DNA from: Mactra quadrangularis
Lineage: Eukaryota; Mollusca; Bivalvia; Venerida; Mactridae
Direction: 5' to 3'
Length of the DNA stretch: 64,000 bases
NCBI GenBank assembly: GCA_025267735.1
Contig: CM046303.1
Span: 54,763,403-54,827,402, forward strand
Numbering within the stretch: position 1 is the first letter of the stretch; the number at the start of each line of letters is the position of its first letter. Under the pieces are notes generated by a model. The model worked only from the letters and a program-made list of their open reading frames with translations, ran no database searches and was not told where the DNA came from. The position numbers were made by a program, and so were the translations under genes. Positions 49,361-61,221 of this stretch are shown here, piece after piece.

Positions 49361-50172
49361 CAAACCCCAGTCTCACTTTTTAGTCTAAATTCGTTCCCAA
49401 TGGAATGATATTGGTTAAGTAAGTGACAATGCAAGTATCTCTATAAGTATTATTCATTTATTTAAATAAATAAATGGAAATATTTAGTTAAACAATCTAA
49501 CTGTCAGATGTGATGTTTTTTCATTCACATTATACTCAGTGTTGTGTTATAAACTATAAAAAAACCAAGTCATTTCTAGAGGTCTCTTTACTGAGATTGT
49601 ATTTATCAGGGATCTATAAAGACTACTGTTACATGTATACGCTGAGAATAGACTTTTGATGAATGGATTTATGGTGTTCCTACAAAGTTAAAGAGAACAT
49701 TAATATGTCATTGTCATATTGAATCATTTTATCACGTCTCTAGATTATTGACATACTTTCTTTTCATGGCAGTAAGATTGTTTTATTTATCAATCAAAAT
49801 TACCATACAATTGTCAAAGAAACAATTTTAACATATTCAAAAACCCGAGTTTTAAATATACTTTTTATTGTTTTACATGTGGTCCAAGATATATAGCAGA
49901 TAATCAATATATTTATGGTCAGTTTGCAACCATGCACTACTACATTAGCCAAACATCTATTTTTTGTTGTTGTTGTTTTTTAAACTTTATTTGTTAGTTA
50001 AGTTGTGGAGATATTCAATTTTAGGGTAATCATAGCTTATCAATCGCTTTTGATTTTCAAAAAGACGAAAACCGTTTTCAAAATTGTAGACAAAATCAAC
50101 ATGGCAATGACAGGGTCTTAATATGTCATCGTTACAATAGGTTTGCTAATGGCAGATTATTTAAAATTGTTT
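49361..50172. repeat. Tandem triplication, unit 2 (short form)
   Basis: Colinear with unit 1, but the sequence between the two GGTCAGTTT repeats is missing; a single GGTCAGTTT at 49917-49925 marks the junction. It adds a small AT palindrome (ATTTATTTAAATAAAT, about 49456). It continues through CATGCACTACTACATTAGC, GGAGATATTCAATTTTAGGG, AAAAAGACGAAAA and AATAGGTTTGCTA, as in unit 1. Confidence 0.93.
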
Positions 50173-50664
50173 CAAACCCCAGTCTCACTTTTTCAGTCTA
50201 AAGTCGTTTTTAGTTTCATGATCTTGGTTAAGTAAGTGACAATGACAGTAACTCTACATGTATTATTTATTTATTGGAGATATTTAGTTAAACAATCTAA
50301 ATGAAAAAGAGATGTTTATCATTTAAATATATTCAGTGTTGGTTGTGTTATCAGCTACAAGTCATTTCTAGAGGTCTCTTCAGTGATCTATAAAGACTTC
50401 TGTTACATGTATATGCTAAGAATAGACTATCGATGAATGGATTTGTGGTGTTCCTACAAAGTTAAAGAGAACATTAATATGTCATTGTCATATTGAACCA
50501 TTATATCACGTCTCTAGATTATGGAACATATAATGTAAATGCTTTCTTCTCAGAACAGTAGTTTGTTTTATCAATCAGTTAAAATACCCACCCCATTGTC
50601 AATGGCTTATTACGGTCAGAACAATTCTAGTATTTCGAGATTTAAATATACTTTGTATTGACTT
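50173..50664. repeat. Tandem triplication, unit 3 (partial)
   Basis: Begins CAAACCCCAGTCTCAC as in unit 2 and ends around TTTAAATATACTTTGTATTG. It lacks the second half of the unit and has several small deletions. A 94-codon frame at 50672-50956 follows it and is unrecognised. Confidence 0.9.
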
Positions 50665-52454
50665 TAAAGCCATGTTAAAACAAAGTATGGTCATGTTACG
50701 GCAGCAAGCCCCCCCCTTACGTAGCTTCTTTGAGTTTTGCTTATGTTCAGTAACCTTCAACAATGCCGATTATGTCTCAATATACTTTATCAACGCAGGA
50801 AAAATTATTATCATTATGGAAAGGATAATTATTTCGGTTAAGGCTCGAAACGGCAAACCCTTCAGGACAATTGATTTAACATCCTGTGCGTACCATGGAC
50901 CTTATGAAATCCTGCCTGTAACACTCGAGAGAGGGGTTGGCAGTATCCAGAGATAGATAAATAAATAATCACAAGTCAATGATATTATATACATGTATAT
51001 ATAAAATATTAAACATTAAAATTACACTATATTACGCAAAGAGATAATTGTATCTGAAACGGATGCAATTCACACAGATGCAATGTATATGCCATTGTAA
51101 TATTAAAAAATACTTCTAACATCTCAGTGAGGTTGTCTAAATATCAATAAACGCACATCTCATCACACATTTCCGAAAAAGCATCATGGCGGTATGTAAT
51201 ATTCCAACAACTGAGAGAAATTAATAATGATAATATTGTATTACCATACAATAAGCCATTGTTGTATTTTGAAATGCTCTTTTGTAAATATAACAATAGT
51301 GTTCGCTATAAAGTCTATATCGACATATTTAACTACAAACAAGGCTTCACCGACATAAAACAATCTAATTACTGTCTTGTTTATTCATGCCAGTACAGTT
51401 ATGTCAGTCTTAACAGTATGTCCAGAAATGACTCTTTCACAACATTATTTTCATCTATGTCTGCGATAATATCAAAATTATCTTCTATCAAATTAATTCT
51501 CTTCCTAGATTGTTAATTACGTAAAAAACATTAGATAATTATGAAATACATCATATAAATATATGTTTAATTGTTCTAAAACTTCTATATAATGTGTTCT
51601 TCATGTTGACATTTTATACAACGTTCAATTAATCAACCAGTGTTAAACATATAATTGCTGACCATTTGAAACTACATATGGATAGTTTATGCAAAACAGT
51701 ACTAATGACTGTTTACGAAGAACAAACATAACGATAAAGATAGGTATGTCAGCATGTATATAATATTTAAAAACAACTTAAATATAAGAAAACTGAGGGT
51801 TTATGTATATCTTCATTTAATAAATAAATGAATGACAATTCACTCACAATACTTGTGGCTTATTACTTGTTTAATTCATAAGTATGTGTGATACAAATCA
51901 ACTCACATACAAAGGTTATTGTAATACTTGTTTGATTGCAAGGTATGGTGACTCGGGGGAAAGAGTCAAACAAATGTGTGAAAGCTCAGAGACGTTTGAT
52001 GGTATTTCAAATAGTATGCTATATACTTAGCAAATTACAATTGAAATTCAACATAATGGAAAATAAATTCAATATATATGTACTGACTTATGAGCATACT
52101 GGAATATTAAATTACATGTGTAGTTCTGGTCGAAAATTTGTAAAAGTAGTCAAATATCAGTATACTGTGCACAATGTGACTTATTCAATGCTTGTTTGTA
52201 TAATATAATATATTTTGTGAATACTGTCCCCCATAAGAGACAAGCTTACAGGATGTATGAAATAAACTATAAATAAAATATAAAATGTCGGAAACATTGT
52301 CAGCTTTTCTGAAGATATCAAATGTTCTATGTCATACACCTAGACATTTATCACATGGCAACAAACATATCTTACAACATTTGTACAATATCGAGTTTAA
52401 TTGTATGCTGACATTCTAGGACATTGCAACCAGTATAATTCTGCGGTCTGGTTA
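50665..52454. other. Intergenic, no gene seen
   Basis: ATACTTGTTTGATTGCAAGG with GTATGGTGACTC following, at about 51927, resembles ATACTTATTTGATTGCAATG with TATGGTGATTTG at about 21575, another likely old duplication. The frames at 50672, 51259 and 51936 are unrecognised. Confidence 0.45.
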
Positions 52455-52805
52455 TTGCACTGTAAAGCCACTTTATGAAGATAATTATATTTGTTAAAAG
52501 TTGACTTGGAAACCGTTTAGAACCATAATGATATCAAAATAAAACATGTATTAGAGACACAATAAACAGATAAATTAAGATCAAAACTTTTGTTTTCGGT
52601 ATTAACAATCAAATTCTAATTTCGATCTACTTTCACTTTAAAATAAATAATATAAACAAATTTAAACAAACTTGCATTTAAATTAAAACATCTTGTTCAT
52701 TAGAGGTGTTAGATATAAAAAATATCTATTTTCCTTGCCGTCCAAAAACAGCGTAACTTTTGATAATGGGACTTTACGGGAATATGAAAGAGTGTGTTTT
52801 GTAAT
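52455..52805. repeat. Segmental duplication, copy 2 (partner 42570-43132)
   Basis: The shorter partner of the 42570 block, without LINE ends beside it. It shares TGTATTAGAGACACAATAAA and the other blocks listed there. Confidence 0.85.
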
Positions 52806-53190
52806 AAACTATAAACACTCAGGATGATTGTCACCTATGACAATATGAATGTCAAAGAATGCCAAGGTTTGCATCTTTGATAGCGTTTGTTTATAAGATA
52901 AGTAATGCATTTAGGCTAAGTCATTCACGCATTTTAATTATGCTGTACGTGTGCCTACTGAACACACAATTCAGGCACAGTGCATAACACCATATTATTT
53001 TTTATTTTTTTATTTTGTCCATACAGGACGTGAACAATATTCACATTCATAGTTATGTATACAAGTCATTGGTCAGTAAAGACTATAGTGAAGTTGTCCA
53101 CGTGCCTCATGAATTAGATTTATGGTTGAAATACATAGTTTTGAATACTGTAGTTAAATGCTCTTGCAATTGGGATTCAATGCATGTATT
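52806..53190. other. Spacer, nothing seen
   Basis: AT-rich spacer with a T-rich run near 52997-53018. Confidence 0.5.
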
Positions 53191-53413
53191 ATAGAACTAA
53201 AGAGAAACCGGGTCTGTGGCGCCGTTGGTAGCGCGCCGGGGTTTGGAATCTCGTTTCCCGAAGAGGGTAAAGTTTTCGGCCTTTTAGATGGGTAGGTGAG
53301 TACTGGTTATAGACAAAGGTCCAGAAAAGCTTGTTTAGTTGCACTGGATGCCGTAAAATAACCTAAATTGTGTTGAAATGGCGTTAAACCCAATAAAAAT
53401 AGAACTAAAGAGA
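53191..53413 (+). mobile_element. tRNA-derived SINE, family C, with perfect 15-bp target-site duplication
   Basis: The insertion (53206-53398) lies between perfect copies of ATAGAACTAAAGAGA (53191-53205 and 53399-53413). The head reads GGTCTGTGGCGCCGTTGGTA, then GCGCGCCGGGG. It resembles a tRNA 5' half with an A-box-like region; the B box is less clear. The body differs from family A, but the tail is related: GCCGT (about 53350), AAAATAACCT, TGTGTTG, ATGGCG and TTAAACCCAATAAAAAT. GCCGT can pair with ATGGC using one G-U pair. The perfect duplication indicates a comparatively young insertion. Confidence 0.88.
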
Positions 53414-55190
53414 TTATATAAAGAGTATGGTGAACTTCATGCTATATGATACATTTTATAATCAAATATGGTGACGCAACCTTAAACAACAGCTAACATT
53501 AATTTAGTCAATAACATGAATTGGTTCAATCAAAATTGGTTTTATTAAAACTAGTGTTATTCAAAAGATATTTATTTTGTTGAAAAAAGGCTTACCACAT
53601 AGGTGTTGACTAGATGTAGCTATTGTGGTGTGTTTGTGGCTAATCATTGGCATTTAACGAAGATAGTTTATTTGACATCACCATCAAATGGAAGCATTGG
53701 TTATAGATATGCCAACAATACCAAAATTGGACATGTAAACTAATAACTGTATTAAACAGTGGTCTCAGTCATTCAGAACTTGAACCTTTCAATGTCACTA
53801 TATACAAGTATATGGTTATCTACGTTCATGTTCAACATAAGCCAATCTTGGCTAGTTCACAATTTACGACCAAAAGGTGTTCACACGTTATGTAACTTTG
53901 TGATTCAGTCTGGTGGTAGAAGATAACAGTATTTACTTCAATATTTAAAATTTTGATTTATATTATATAGATTGTACAATAAATCAATCGTATCTGTTAG
54001 TGTTTTAAAGTTTTTGGTTGATAACAAACATGTTCACACTATAAACATAGCCTTATCAATAGTGCTAGTCAAAGCAAACCCTATAAACTTCAAACGATTT
54101 CAAAAGAGAAGTTTTTATGGCACCGCAAATCATCAAATTTAGTCTACAATGCCACAATGATGCTTTAGCTGACAAAACCAAGATTGTGAAATAAAATCAG
54201 AAGTAAGTTCCTACTTGGTACTTGCCAAATGTGCATGTAATAAAGCCATTATCAGTGTTTTGTAAATGATTACTCGCCAGTTTAGTTCCTACTTTACAAA
54301 AATCGTTCACTTTCTTTTGTACAGTTATGATACAAATTATTCGCATCCGCCACGCAGGTTGTTTTACATTCTTCTTTACGACTGCTGACGACAATATTAG
54401 TTAAATGTATCCATATTGAACACAATCTAAAAGTTCGATGTGAGCATGATCATAACTTTGCAATTCTGGTGTTTGTATGGCACTGCTGTTGTGTGAAGAT
54501 CGCGCGTCAACTGTAAGATTAACCTAAAACTAAAAACTGCAAGAAGACTGCCCCACAAGGCTTTCGTTAGTGGTTTACAATGCATAAACCTTATTGAGGC
54601 GACCGTACACACTTTTAATCCAACCCGCATGCGGATTGCCGAGAATAAGTTTATTGAAAACATCTTTGGCGTTGTGTTTACTTTTGACAGTCTTGTCTTA
54701 AGGAGTGCTGCAATTTCAAACATATCCTGTTATGACATTTGCTGATATGAAACATGCCTCACTTGTTATAGGACAGTTTCTTTGCATACTGAATATTACA
54801 TTATGTAGCATTGATATAATATGAATGCATCCTCCCATGCGTTGTGACTATAGCGTGAAATGAGTTTTCAGAACTTTAAAACGTTAAAAAGTTTTTAAAA
54901 TGGCATTTGTTATTCAACCTTCTGGGTTTTGACAGCTAAGGGCATATAATATTGCATATAAACAATAAAGTAAAGCAGTGGAATGATTAATCACACTCTA
55001 TATTACATGTTACAAACTTTCGTCTCGCCTTTGTATCTCGTCGTGAAAGGACGTTTAGCTCTGCTGACAACCGTATCTCCTTAGCGTTGCAATTTGATAA
55101 AGTTCTTATAGCGTCTGCTAAAAACTTTTAGACTTTTAATACAAAGATACATCAGTCGTGAAATACATTTTCCTTACACCTACACCGCTT
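53414..55190. other. Intergenic, no gene seen
   Basis: Minus-strand frames of 65 and 98 codons (54197-54723) are unrecognised; the second is slightly less AT-rich than its surroundings. Confidence 0.45.
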
Positions 55191-55440
55191 TAGGAGCAGT
55201 GGTACAGTGGTAGGAGGCCAGCTTCCGAATCAAAAGGACAAGGGTTCAAAAAAACTAGGGCCACTGGTAATTTCCTCGAGCAACAAATGTGCACAGGTTC
55301 AAATGACTACTTTGAGGGATAACCTGCCTGAATGTGAATTCAATGATCGAACGATATCTTACAATATTGTAAAGTCGGCTGAACGTGTACATGTATATGG
55401 AAGTAGACTTTAACCCGCTCTTAAACTTTTACTTTTATCT
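55191..55440 (+). mobile_element. tRNA-derived SINE, family B, copy 2
   Basis: Head GGAGCAGTGGTACAGTGGTA, then CAAGGGTTCAAAAAAACTAG (mutated B box), TTTCCTCGAGCAACAAATGTG, CAGGTTCAAATGA, TTTGAGGGATAACCTGCCTG, AATGTGAATTCAATGATCG and GTCGGCTGAACGTGTACATG. It aligns along its length with 612-862. The 3' stem is degraded here (AAGTAGAC for AGCTGAC). The 68-codon frame at 55207-55413 lies inside it and is not a gene. Confidence 0.85.
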
Positions 55441-56706
55441 CAACAGACATGATTTATCGTGTCCTAGTTTTAAGCAATAAGGGTGCAACAAGTTAATGCC
55501 ACAAATCAACGAAAATCTTACTTTCTTTAATATCCTTACTATTTGAATAGTCGGTTTATCTTAATTACCACTCGACCACCCATAATCTACCACTCTACAA
55601 GGTCTTGATATAAATGACGCCACCGAGAGTCATATTAACAACAAATACAGGCAACAAATACATAACTACAAGTGGGTCATTCTGTCGTCTGAACATTCCA
55701 ACCAGACGACTTAATTTTAACTCATTCATAAAATTTCTCCTTCACAATGACTTTGACAAAAATATAATAATGTTTGTTCAGTCTGTAACAAACATAAAAC
55801 ATAAAAATGTTGCTAGGAGCGGAAATCACAACGTCATTATACGGTGTAATCTGTCAGCGAAGATAAATGGCGGGAAAACGTAACATACGTAATTGAGGTT
55901 AATATTATACGAGATGATTTGTTATATTTTATATCTAAACTTTTGTTTGTACCAATTTATTTTACCTCGGTTGTTCAGTGTATGACAAGTATTTAAATAT
56001 TATTTATTACTTATATTTTAGCTGACATTGTTCTACATCTGTCAAATTAGTCAAAGTACTTTAACTTCATATTATAATAATTTAACGGTGTGCGAAACAA
56101 GCTTTTTTATTTCCATGAGAGACACTAGATATTTAGGATGATATCTTTTCCTATGCCATTTTTGTTGGGTTTAGCAACACGTTGCAAAGGTCATATAACG
56201 ACTGTAGATTGCAGCTTGTACTGTCTTATAACGTAAATGTGCCACATTGATGTCATCCTGACTTTTCCAAGGTGACCAAATACCACGCGCTGTTAGCAGC
56301 AGTGATTGGTTTTCTATATGTATCAATAAATTATGAGTGCAATCGCCATTGCATTAAAAATCATGTAAATATGTAGAGAAATTAAGAGTCATGACAAATG
56401 TCCGAAATCTCAAGAAAACACTCCTCATATACTATTCTTAGGTAGTTAATGAAACATAGGCGATCGGAACGTTTCCGAATCAAAACCTGTACATGTTCTA
56501 TTCTGCATCCGAAGCCTACTGTAGACTGTAAAGGTTAATAATCGTACAAAACTTATCCAATTCGTATACCTCTCTCAACAGGACAAATGATCCTCCGTCC
56601 CAAGCTCGTCCGATTTAGGGAGGGTCTGGTGTATAGTTTTTTTTACTTCAGAACCGTGACGGCTACCTATCGAATTAAATAACCATGCAAAGAATGTCGT
56701 GGCAAC
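55441..56706. other. Intergenic; SINE tail fragment at 56160-56205
   Basis: At 56160-56205 TTTTTGTTGGGTTTAGCAAC then ACGTTGCAAAGGTCATATAA is an antisense piece of the shared SINE tail. No gene supported; the 89-codon frame at 55614-55883 is unrecognised. Confidence 0.45.
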
Positions 56707-57183
56707 ATAAGGAATAGGGCTGTGGATCGTTGAGCAAGTGGCGATTCGATCCAAACCGCAATAAATGTATAACGATTCACGAATAGAACTACGAATCACT
56801 AGTAAATGAAAAAGCATACAGAAATTCATATACCTTAAGCATATATATGTAAATATATTGTAAATATAACAAACAAGCGAAGAACAACAGAAACTTTTAT
56901 TACATGGAAAGTCAAGTAAACATTCGGAAGAAGAATTTTGCGTGTGCCGAAGATGTGCGCGATTTTCGAAATAATAGCGGTGCGCAAAGTACATAAATTT
57001 ATGTTTTCCTCTGTAGTGCAGATAATTTTCTGTGGTACTTTAGCTGAAAAGTGTCTTTCATATTTTGTAAAAATTGGATCGCGATCCGACGATTTGGGAA
57101 GTGCCGAATATTCGTACTTGTTTTTCTAGTCGAGATCGGGAATATTTGAGTGCTCGGATACTCGCAACAGCCCTAATAAGGAT
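56707..57183. mobile_element. hAT-like MITE (461 bp) with 8-bp target-site duplication
   Basis: The element spans 56715-57175. The left end TAGGGCTGTGG and the reverse complement of the right end TAGGGCTGTTG match at 10 of 11 positions. The flanks are ATAAGGAA (56707-56714) and ATAAGGAT (57176-57183), an 8-bp duplication with one mismatch. A short inverted repeat with AGGGnTG and 8-bp duplications are signatures of the hAT superfamily. Subterminal sequence is rich in GATTCGATCC and GGATCGCGATCCGACGAT-type palindromes. The minus-strand 139-codon frame (56575-56994) and the plus-strand frames at 56938-57271 overlap it and show no transposase features, so it is non-autonomous. Confidence 0.87.
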
Positions 57184-57661
57184 AATGAAATCGCAACCAT
57201 CCATCAATATCAACAGTATAGGGAGAAAAGCTAATTTAAAGGAAATTCAACTAGCAGACAGACGTTTTTAAGGAATGAATTATTACGCATAATATGTACA
57301 CACTGACCTTAGACAGTTTGATGCATTGTATTCTTCATTAATACATATTACTGCGGCGCTTGTCACACAAATATTACGATAAAAGTCATCGTAAGTCAAA
57401 AGCAAGAAATATTAATCAAGTTTTGCCAATCAATTCCAAATATTAATAAATAATGTAAAAAATTGTATATCTTTTGAATATCATGTTATAGTTATGCTTA
57501 TATCCTTATGATTTGAACTGCAGTATTGTTTTAGAATTTGACTTTCAATACTTTTTTTCGTAAGATTTTTTGTGAAAATGTGCACTGGTCTTATTCAATT
57601 TGTTTGCACTGACTTGAACATTTCTTCAGCTCTTGCATTAACTAACTACCTTAACATAAAG
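57184..57661. other. Spacer, nothing seen
   Basis: AT-rich spacer with no supportable features. Confidence 0.5.
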
Positions 57662-57956
57662 CCATTCCGGCTAGCTCAGAGGGTAGCATGCTGTATATGA
57701 CCTGGGTTAAAAAGGTATATGTTCTGTTCTGTAAATTTAGTGATTGATGGGCGTGGGTTTGGTCATGAAAAAAAATCTACAGCAATTTCCCTCCTACCAC
57801 TGATTCTTGATCATGCAGGACAGTTGTTGTCAGTCACTGACCAAGTAAAGGTTTACTGTTAGATTTTTTCTAGGGACATGGAGTAGGTTGACTGACCACC
57901 GTGATACGATCTATTACAATGTGTTGCTCTGGCGTTTAAACACAACACCCAAAAAT
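57662..57956 (+). mobile_element. tRNA-derived SINE, family A, copy 4 (B box damaged)
   Basis: The A box CCGGCTAGCTCAGAGGGTAG is kept. The B-box region is disrupted (GACCTGGGTTAAAAAGG, then about 20 unrelated bases). The body and tail continue: CCCTCCTACCACTGATTCTT, GATCATGCAGGACAGTTG, GTCAGTCACTGACCAAG, GTAGGTTGACTGACCACCGT, GTGTTGCTCTGGCGTTTAAA. The tail stem is broken (CACCGT against CTGGCG). Confidence 0.85.
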
Positions 57957-58675
57957 CTTACCGGGCCAGAATTCATGATTGTGAGTGCAATAAGCAAACA
58001 TTTACTCTGAATTAATTCCCACATTAGAGAGCGACAATTGGATAACTTGTAATTTAACCTACAACTCAGCCATGCAAACTTTTATGCTTCCCATACTTGT
58101 TGTAAACTGAAGTTGTGCATTAGCTACCTTGTAAACATAGCCTACATACACTGACCGACATTTATTTAATTGTCTTGTACATGTAATACTACATAACATG
58201 TCGGTGCATGTGGGAAATTACCTTTGTAAAACAATTACAAACAAGGAAGAATAGGGTTGCCATTAAAACTGAGTGATTTTTTTTAAAAAGCCATCAAGGA
58301 AACAATATAACAGGAACTTTCGAAACACTAACTTATTACAGACCTAAGCAATAAACCTCCTTTAAAGACAATGGTAAATTTAAGCGGGTTTCGCTCTGTG
58401 GTTAGCGTGGTTTATAAACGCAGCTTGTGGTTTTACTCAAACAAGGCAATGCGTGAATATTTAATCGCAATACGGCTAAGCGATAAAATCGCTTAGTTTA
58501 GTTTCATTCCGTTGATCCTAAGTTGTTAATCGATAATACCTCGTTCGAAACTTCTCACCCATTCGCTACGAATAATATATTAATTCAATGAAAAGTCAAG
58601 AAGTTCCGAATAGGCGTGGCGGTTCTTAGTCAAAGTATTACTATCACATTATAAGGCGTTCACAGTACAAGAAGA
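57957..58675. other. Intergenic; perfect 9-bp hairpin at 58476-58496
   Basis: No gene. CTAAGCGAT (58476-58484), AAA and ATCGCTTAG (58488-58496) form a perfect palindrome. TGTGGTT occurs near 58396 and TGTGGTTT near 58426, both resembling RUNX sites. 58531-58577 resembles 63869-63909 (see findings). Confidence 0.5.
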
Positions 58676-59075
58676 TTAGGCCATGCCATATCGGAATTTT
58701 GTTAAGCGTCCGCGTGCGCGTAGGTTTTAGAGTCCTCATTCCAAATAAAAAAAATCTTGGTGAAATTTTCTTAAATAATTCCATTGTTCCGGGATTCGAT
58801 AACGACAATTTCGTGAAAACACTAGTCCCTTTATAATTAACCATATGTTTTAAGTCTGTGCTTAGACTAGTCATTTCATCAGTAATTTAGACTATTGTTT
58901 CATGTTATGATGATGAATTTTTCCATTTGAAATATGTATATATAATGCAATGGGTTTTTTTTTTGTCTTAAAAATGTGTGTTTTCGTTTTCGATTGGTGT
59001 GTTTTTGTGAATAGGTACCTAGGTTTGTCAAACTTGAGTTGACGCTTAACAAAATATCAATTTGGCATGGCCTTA
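58676..59075. mobile_element. PIF/Harbinger-like MITE (394 bp) with TTA target-site duplication
   Basis: The element spans 58679-59072 between TTA (58676-58678) and TTA (59073-59075). The left end GGCCATGCCATATCGGAATT and the reverse complement of the right end GGCCATGCCAAATTGATATT continue into the identical TTGTTAAGCGTC; 28 of 32 positions agree. Three-base TWA duplications with GG-starting inverted repeats fit the PIF/Harbinger superfamily. The interior has no transposase; the 76-codon minus-strand frame at 58644-58874 crosses the left boundary and is not a gene. Confidence 0.83.
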
Positions 59076-59574
59076 ACAAGAGACTTAAAATTAATTACAC
59101 AGACAGACAGAAAACCTCCAGAAATATATTAATATAGCATGTGGAAGACGACTTAGAGGTCATGCAAAGTATGCATTCAGTATTTCTTTAAGTGTGACTA
59201 AAGCAGTACTAGAGTACTTATTTCATCTAAAATCTCTTAACAGTTGCATGACCCATTATACTATACATCTCAATTTATGACATTTTTTTCTCATTCATTT
59301 CGATAATTAACAATTATATAACATAGATGGTGCATACAAACAACGTACGATGATATAAAAATGTGTGATTGTGATTTATAGCATTTACAATAAATGATTG
59401 AAGTTCATTTGGTATGAGTTCATAAAGATCCCGTTCGAACGTTATTCATTAATCATGTTAATCTTCTAAGTTATTAAAATGATAGAAACTCTTTACTAAA
59501 TTACATGAATGTATTTTACACGCTTGTTCAGTTTTTTGAACGATTAGTTTATAATCATCATTTTAGCTCGATTG
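59076..59574. other. Spacer, nothing seen
   Basis: AT-rich spacer with no supportable features. Confidence 0.5.
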
Positions 59575-59740
59575 TGAACGAAGTTCTGACAGCTTAGATT
59601 AATCACTTTCGAGTCCACTTCCTGGTCCTCAGTACTGAGCTAGTAGGATAAAACTTCTTGCTCAAGGAAACAACGGGGAAGGTTTTGGGTGGGATTCTGA
59701 TACATTAATAACTGAGCCACCTGTTAAACTTTTCATTGGG
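59575..59740 (-). mobile_element. Possible SINE remnant with TTGAGCAAG core (antisense)
   Basis: The reverse complement contains GGTGGCTCAGTTATTAATG (A-box-like), CAGAATCCCACCC (degraded B-box-like) and TTTCCTTGAGCAAGAAGTTT. The GAGCAAG core also occurs in family B. Head and core order fit a tRNA-derived SINE, but the match is loose. Confidence 0.42.
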
Positions 59741-61221
59741 TTTGGAGCTTTTTGAACAATGTTGGTTTTGTCCTCTCTACGTGATATAATTCATCTTAAA
59801 TTTTATACTGTAAAGGGTTTAAGCTGGGAGTCGAAACTAGGAACTTGGAGTTTGGCATTCTTCGCATTAATACTGCTCCATGGGTGCAAACCAGTTATTC
59901 AATAAAAGGCCTGACGCAAAATTTCTTCGTTTACATAAATGCCAAATACGCAGATTTATAAATGGAACTAGCAGAAACCTTTTGGAGAATGACAGAAATG
60001 TGTTTTTAAAGTTAAAAACTGCATCCTTGATTTCATTTTTGAATGACAGAATTGTTCGATCAGCATTTTTCTCATTGTTTGACCAAAAAGTTCTGCTGTT
60101 TGTCTGTGTGGTAGGTCTGTGGTTTTTAGACTCTCGGCGATTTCGCCGAAAGGCTTAAGTTATTCCCCAAATCGAAAACTATAGACGAAAATGCCTGACC
60201 AGTTTGACTTGCGGAGTGATACATATGTCTCTGCTTTATTACACAGTCAATTTCTAGGTGATAAAATTAGTTCCGTCATCTGACCAGTGACAGGTGTTAA
60301 CATTATATTGATATAAGCGTGTGGAACGGGCGCAGTCAAATCTCGCTACAACACTAAGCAATATACATATTGATCAATAAAGTGTTATACTGATCTTTTA
60401 ATATCAACTACAGCAAATCAAAAATTAACATTCCAAGTTGAGAAGTTTATGAAGTAAAAGCAATAGAATGATCTATAAATTGATAGAGTCCTTTGATGTT
60501 TAATGTAATGAAACTGTGGTCATTCGTTGTATAACTTGAAGTTTAAGTTGTTTTACAGTATTGTACCATAATTATCATATTTAACTACACTAATGAACCT
60601 ACAGAATTCGTATGCAAAATGTGCAGGGAAAACTGTTCTTCAAGATTTTGCATGGAAAGAAGAGGAAAATATTTTATTTTTTTTAAACTGATAATATTCG
60701 CTAGTAATACAGGGTATAATTAATATTTCGCCCGAATTTTAGCCCTACTTAAATCAAAAGTGTAAGAAGTAATCATTAGTATGGATTAGTTAGGTTTCAA
60801 TATGCACAGAAGCCTTTCTGTATTTCAATACTTTGATTACTATTGCTGTTCCTGGTACACCTTTTAATAACGGTTGACATTTTAACCTACCATATTGATA
60901 ACACTCCTCTGGTTATTATGATTTTAAGCGTAGCATCAAAATAATCTGATATCTATGATAACTTTAATAACGTGATATTTAAATGATGATAATTTTTACA
61001 TATATACAAAACATGTAAGTATGACATTTAACACCTGATTAAACTTCAAAGGGAACTATGAGGTCAAGCTCGCTATTATATCTTTATAATGATCGACTTT
61101 ATCCATTTATTGGACATGGTGTACTATGCAAATACGGTGTCAACGAATAAGACTAAAGGGAACGTGTGGACTAAGTCAAGCATTCTAAATTACTTCAAGG
61201 AAACCATAACACATTTCTATA
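59741..61221. other. Intergenic; small perfect hairpin at 60134-60149
   Basis: TCGGCGA, TT and TCGCCGA form a perfect stem at 60134-60149, inside the otherwise unrecognised 92-codon frame 59880-60158. No gene supported. Confidence 0.45.

Noticed and set aside
54427..54723. 98-codon minus-strand frame in a less AT-rich stretch
   Set aside because: No motif, no recognisable family, no splice or promoter context.
56575..56994. 139-codon minus-strand frame, among the longest in the window
   Set aside because: It crosses the boundary of the hAT-like element, has no transposase or other domain, and has the cysteine- and tyrosine-rich composition of translated AT-rich DNA.
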